This document shows, one piece after another, positions 4,547 through 5,480 of a DNA stretch of 5,480 nucleotides. This DNA is from Alphaproteobacteria bacterium. Its GTDB lineage: Bacteria; Pseudomonadota; Alphaproteobacteria; Rs-D84. The notes beneath the pieces were generated by a model. That model searched no databases. It saw nothing but the letters and a program-made list of their open reading frames with translations, and had not been told where the DNA came from. The DNA lies in NCBI GenBank assembly GCA_009785765.1, contig WQVP01000029.1:1-5480 (forward strand), written 5' to 3'. The position numbers and the translations under genes are program-made. Numbering within the stretch: the stretch's first letter is position 1; each line of letters begins with the position of its first letter.

Positions 4547-4590
4547 AATTAATGAATAATTAATAGTGAATAATGAATAATTAATAATTG
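4547..4590. repeat. Heptamer array G, left arm (GAATAAT family), upstream of gpmI
   Basis: Six A+T-rich heptamers (AATTAAT, GAATAAT, TAATAGT, GAATAAT, GAATAAT, TAATAAT). Bases 4558-4590 match the reverse complement of 4665-4697 at 29 of 33 positions. It underlies the -35 region of gpmI. Confidence 0.85.
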
Positions 4591-4592
4591 TG

Positions 4593-4610
4593 GTGTCGGC
4601 GTTGCCGACA
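4593..4610. repeat. GC-rich hairpin TGTCGGC-GTT-GCCGACA
   Basis: A perfect 7-bp stem with a 3-nt loop lies inside array pair G, followed on the plus strand by TCTTTTATCTTTTAT. It looks like a plus-strand intrinsic terminator, although no plus-strand gene precedes it. It may block antisense or read-through transcription into the 85-residue gene. Confidence 0.55.
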
Positions 4611-4630
4611 TCTTTTATCTTTTATATATA

Positions 4631-4669
4631 AAAAATAAATGGCTGTGAGCGTATGCGAACACAACCATT
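4631..4669 (-). terminator. Probable Rho-independent terminator of the 85-residue gene
   Basis: On the minus strand AATGGTTGTG pairs with CACAGCCATT (one G-U) around a 12-nt loop (4638-4669), followed by TATTTTTT (4631-4637). It lies about 35 bp past the stop at 4703-4705. Its proximal arm overlaps array G. Confidence 0.65.
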
Positions 4670-4697
4670 ATTCATTATTAATTATTAACTATTAATT
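4665..4697. repeat. Heptamer array G, right arm (TTATTAA family)
   Basis: TTATTCA, TTATTAA, TTATTAA, CTATTAA units, inverted relative to 4558-4590 with a 74-bp spacer containing two hairpins. It ends 5 bp before the stop codon of the next gene. Confidence 0.85.
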
Positions 4698-4702
4698 AAA
4701 AA

Positions 4703-4960
4703 CTATCTTACTATTCCATCGCCTGCGGCTTTGAGGGATGCCTCGCGTGCTTGTTCGTCTGTAATGGCCATCAATTTCAGGATATTCAATTTTACAGCGC
4801 CTGAATTAAATTTCTTATGACCACCAGGGGGAGTGCCCGTAGTGCGCTTTTCCATATTGTCTGCCCCGGCTTTAAAGGCGCCTTTTTTCAATGGCGCACC
4901 AGGCTGCGTGGCAACCATTTTTTTTGTAGCGTTCTTTCGTGCTTCGTTAAATTTACTCAT
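4703..4960 (-). CDS. Unrecognised small basic protein (85 residues)
   Basis: I do not recognise this family. The first ~55 residues are rich in Lys, Ala, Gly and Thr, with no hydrophobic segment and no signal peptide (MSKFNEARKNATKKM start; PPGGHKKFNSGAVKLNILKL in the middle). They look flexible and basic, as in nucleic-acid-binding or ribosome-associated proteins, but that is only an impression. The last ~25 residues (ITDEQAREASLKAAGDGIVR) look helical. Reality of the gene is well supported: a consensus sigma-70 promoter, a strong Shine-Dalgarno site 5 nt before ATG 4958-4960, a stop TAG at 4703-4705 and a terminator after it. Unlike gpmI and tadA it has a normal leader of about 35 nt and no repeat-encoded residues. 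It lies 74 bp downstream of the OmpA-domain gene on the same strand. Confidence 0.75.
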   Translation of the reverse strand: MSKFNEARKNATKKMVATQPGAPLKKGAFKAGADNMEKRTTGTPPGGHKKFNSGAVKLNILKLMAITDEQAREASLKAAGDGIVR

Positions 4961-4965
4961 TCGTT

Positions 4966-4973
4966 CACCTTCT
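4966..4973 (-). promoter_or_regulatory. Ribosome binding site AGAAGGTG of the 85-residue gene
   Basis: AGAAGGTG sits 5 nt before ATG 4958-4960 on the minus strand, a good match to the anti-Shine-Dalgarno sequence. It contrasts with the leaderless layout of gpmI and tadA. Confidence 0.75.
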
Positions 4974-5002
4974 TTAATTCAAAGGCTACATTCTTTGACA
5001 GA

Positions 5003-5031
5003 ATAATAGCCAATAATTTTTCATTTGTCAA
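5003..5031 (-). promoter_or_regulatory. Consensus sigma-70 promoter of the 85-residue gene, TTGACA-17-TATTAT
   Basis: On the minus strand a perfect TTGACA (5026-5031) and TATTAT (5003-5008) are separated by 17 bp, in the gap just after the stop of the OmpA-domain gene. The predicted start near 4996 gives a leader of about 36 nt. The gene is thus likely expressed strongly and independently of its upstream neighbour. Confidence 0.8.
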
Positions 5032-5034
5032 GCT

Positions 5035-5480
5035 TTAATTCATCACCACACGTTCGGTCAAGATTGGTGGTTGCTCTTCCATCCAGTGGGTTTCTTTGAC
5101 AACACGTACACGGCGGTTTTCACGATTTGGAACATTTGGGCCGGTTTCAATCTTTAAGTCATGCTTTCCGGCGGAGACGGCCACAATTTGTCCCGCAGGC
5201 ACGCCAAGGCGTATCATTTCATCACGCACGGCCTGTGCACGGCGGCCGCCCAATGCCCAGTTGTGTGCATCCGGCCCCATTGTATCGGTATGTCCAACAA
5301 CAGATATACGTACATTACGGTGTTGGTTCGTTGTGGCGACCAGTTGTTGAATCATTGCACGGTATTCCGGTTTGATATTATAGCGGTCAAAGTCAAAGCG
5401 GATTTCAAAGATTTCTTCCATTAAGTGTTGGGTTGGAGATTGAGGAATCTGTTGAACTTTGATTGTTGCACGCTCTCCCG
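5035..5480 (-). CDS. C-terminal OmpA-like peptidoglycan-binding domain protein (5' partial)
   Basis: The frame is open to the window edge, adding residues such as GERATIKVQQIPQSP before the first in-window ATG (5419-5421), so the start lies outside and the visible part is about 148 residues. It carries a complete OmpA C-terminal domain: FEIRFDFDRYNIKPEY, then ISVVGHTDTMGPDAHNWALG, GRRAQAVRDEMIRLGVP, and NRENRRVRVV. The Asp of HTD and the Arg 15 residues later (second Arg of GRRA) correspond to the pair that binds diaminopimelate in peptidoglycan, so binding is probably kept. Such domains anchor outer-membrane proteins or lipoproteins to the cell wall in the periplasm. Whether this is a beta-barrel OmpA, a Pal-like lipoprotein or a larger OmpA fusion cannot be seen. 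About 20 residues (MEEQPPILTERVVMN at the end) follow the domain. No intrinsic terminator is evident after the stop at 5035-5037. Confidence 0.9.
   Translation of the reverse strand, partial: GERATIKVQQIPQSPTQHLMEEIFEIRFDFDRYNIKPEYRAMIQQLVATTNQHRNVRISVVGHTDTMGPDAHNWALGGRRAQAVRDEMIRLGVPAGQIVAVSAGKHDLKIETGPNVPNRENRRVRVVKETHWMEEQPPILTERVVMN

Noticed and set aside
270..4697. Reading the tandem arrays as CRISPR arrays
   Set aside because: Units are 7-8 bp and directly adjacent with no unique spacers, and no cas genes are present.

Overview
The window is a compact, mostly minus-strand piece of a bacterial chromosome. A diderm (Gram-negative) host is indicated by the OmpA-type peptidoglycan-binding domain at the right end. 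The M16 peptidase resembles the mitochondrial-processing-peptidase-like enzymes common in Alphaproteobacteria, and tadA divergent from an rRNA-modification gene (rsmD) also fits that group. I therefore lean towards an uncultured alphaproteobacterium, at low confidence, from motif recognition alone.

Layout from left to right: the 3' end of an unrecognised plus-strand gene with a Gly/Met/Gln-rich tail (1-255); an intergenic block with two 18-bp palindromes between inverted repeat arrays; an M16 zinc peptidase (390-1670, minus); rsmD, 16S rRNA m2G966 methyltransferase (1700-2350, minus), probably co-transcribed with the peptidase; tadA, tRNA adenosine deaminase (2367-2852, plus), divergent from rsmD with only 16 bp between start codons; a bidirectional terminator; gpmI, cofactor-independent phosphoglycerate mutase (3029-4528, minus), convergent with tadA; a second structured intergenic block; an unrecognised 85-residue basic protein (4703-4960, minus) with its own strong promoter; and the C-terminal part of an OmpA-domain protein (5035-5480, minus, 5' end outside). 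No gene-free stretch exceeds 300 bases. Apart from the housekeeping theme of translation and glycolysis, the genes show no obvious shared pathway.

The striking feature is a repeat system laid over these genes. Short tandem arrays with a 7-bp period (8 bp in one case) occur at seven sites. At six of them the array has an inverted partner 59-143 bp away, and the matching arms are about 31-36 bp. Each site has its own unit sequence. Arms lie in intergenic DNA, over the stop codons of four genes, at the N-terminus of tadA, and in frame inside rsmD and gpmI, where they appear to replace variable loops. rsmD also carries a 103-bp multi-hairpin palindrome in frame just before its catalytic DPPY motif. 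The heptamer arrays recall the short tandemly repeated repetitive (STRR) sequences of cyanobacteria, and the in-gene palindrome recalls Rickettsia palindromic elements. The paired inverted layout around conserved coding segments is the part most worth following up.

The promoters of tadA and gpmI place TATAAT exactly 6 nt before the ATG, which predicts leaderless mRNAs. The small 85-residue gene instead has a normal leader with a Shine-Dalgarno site.
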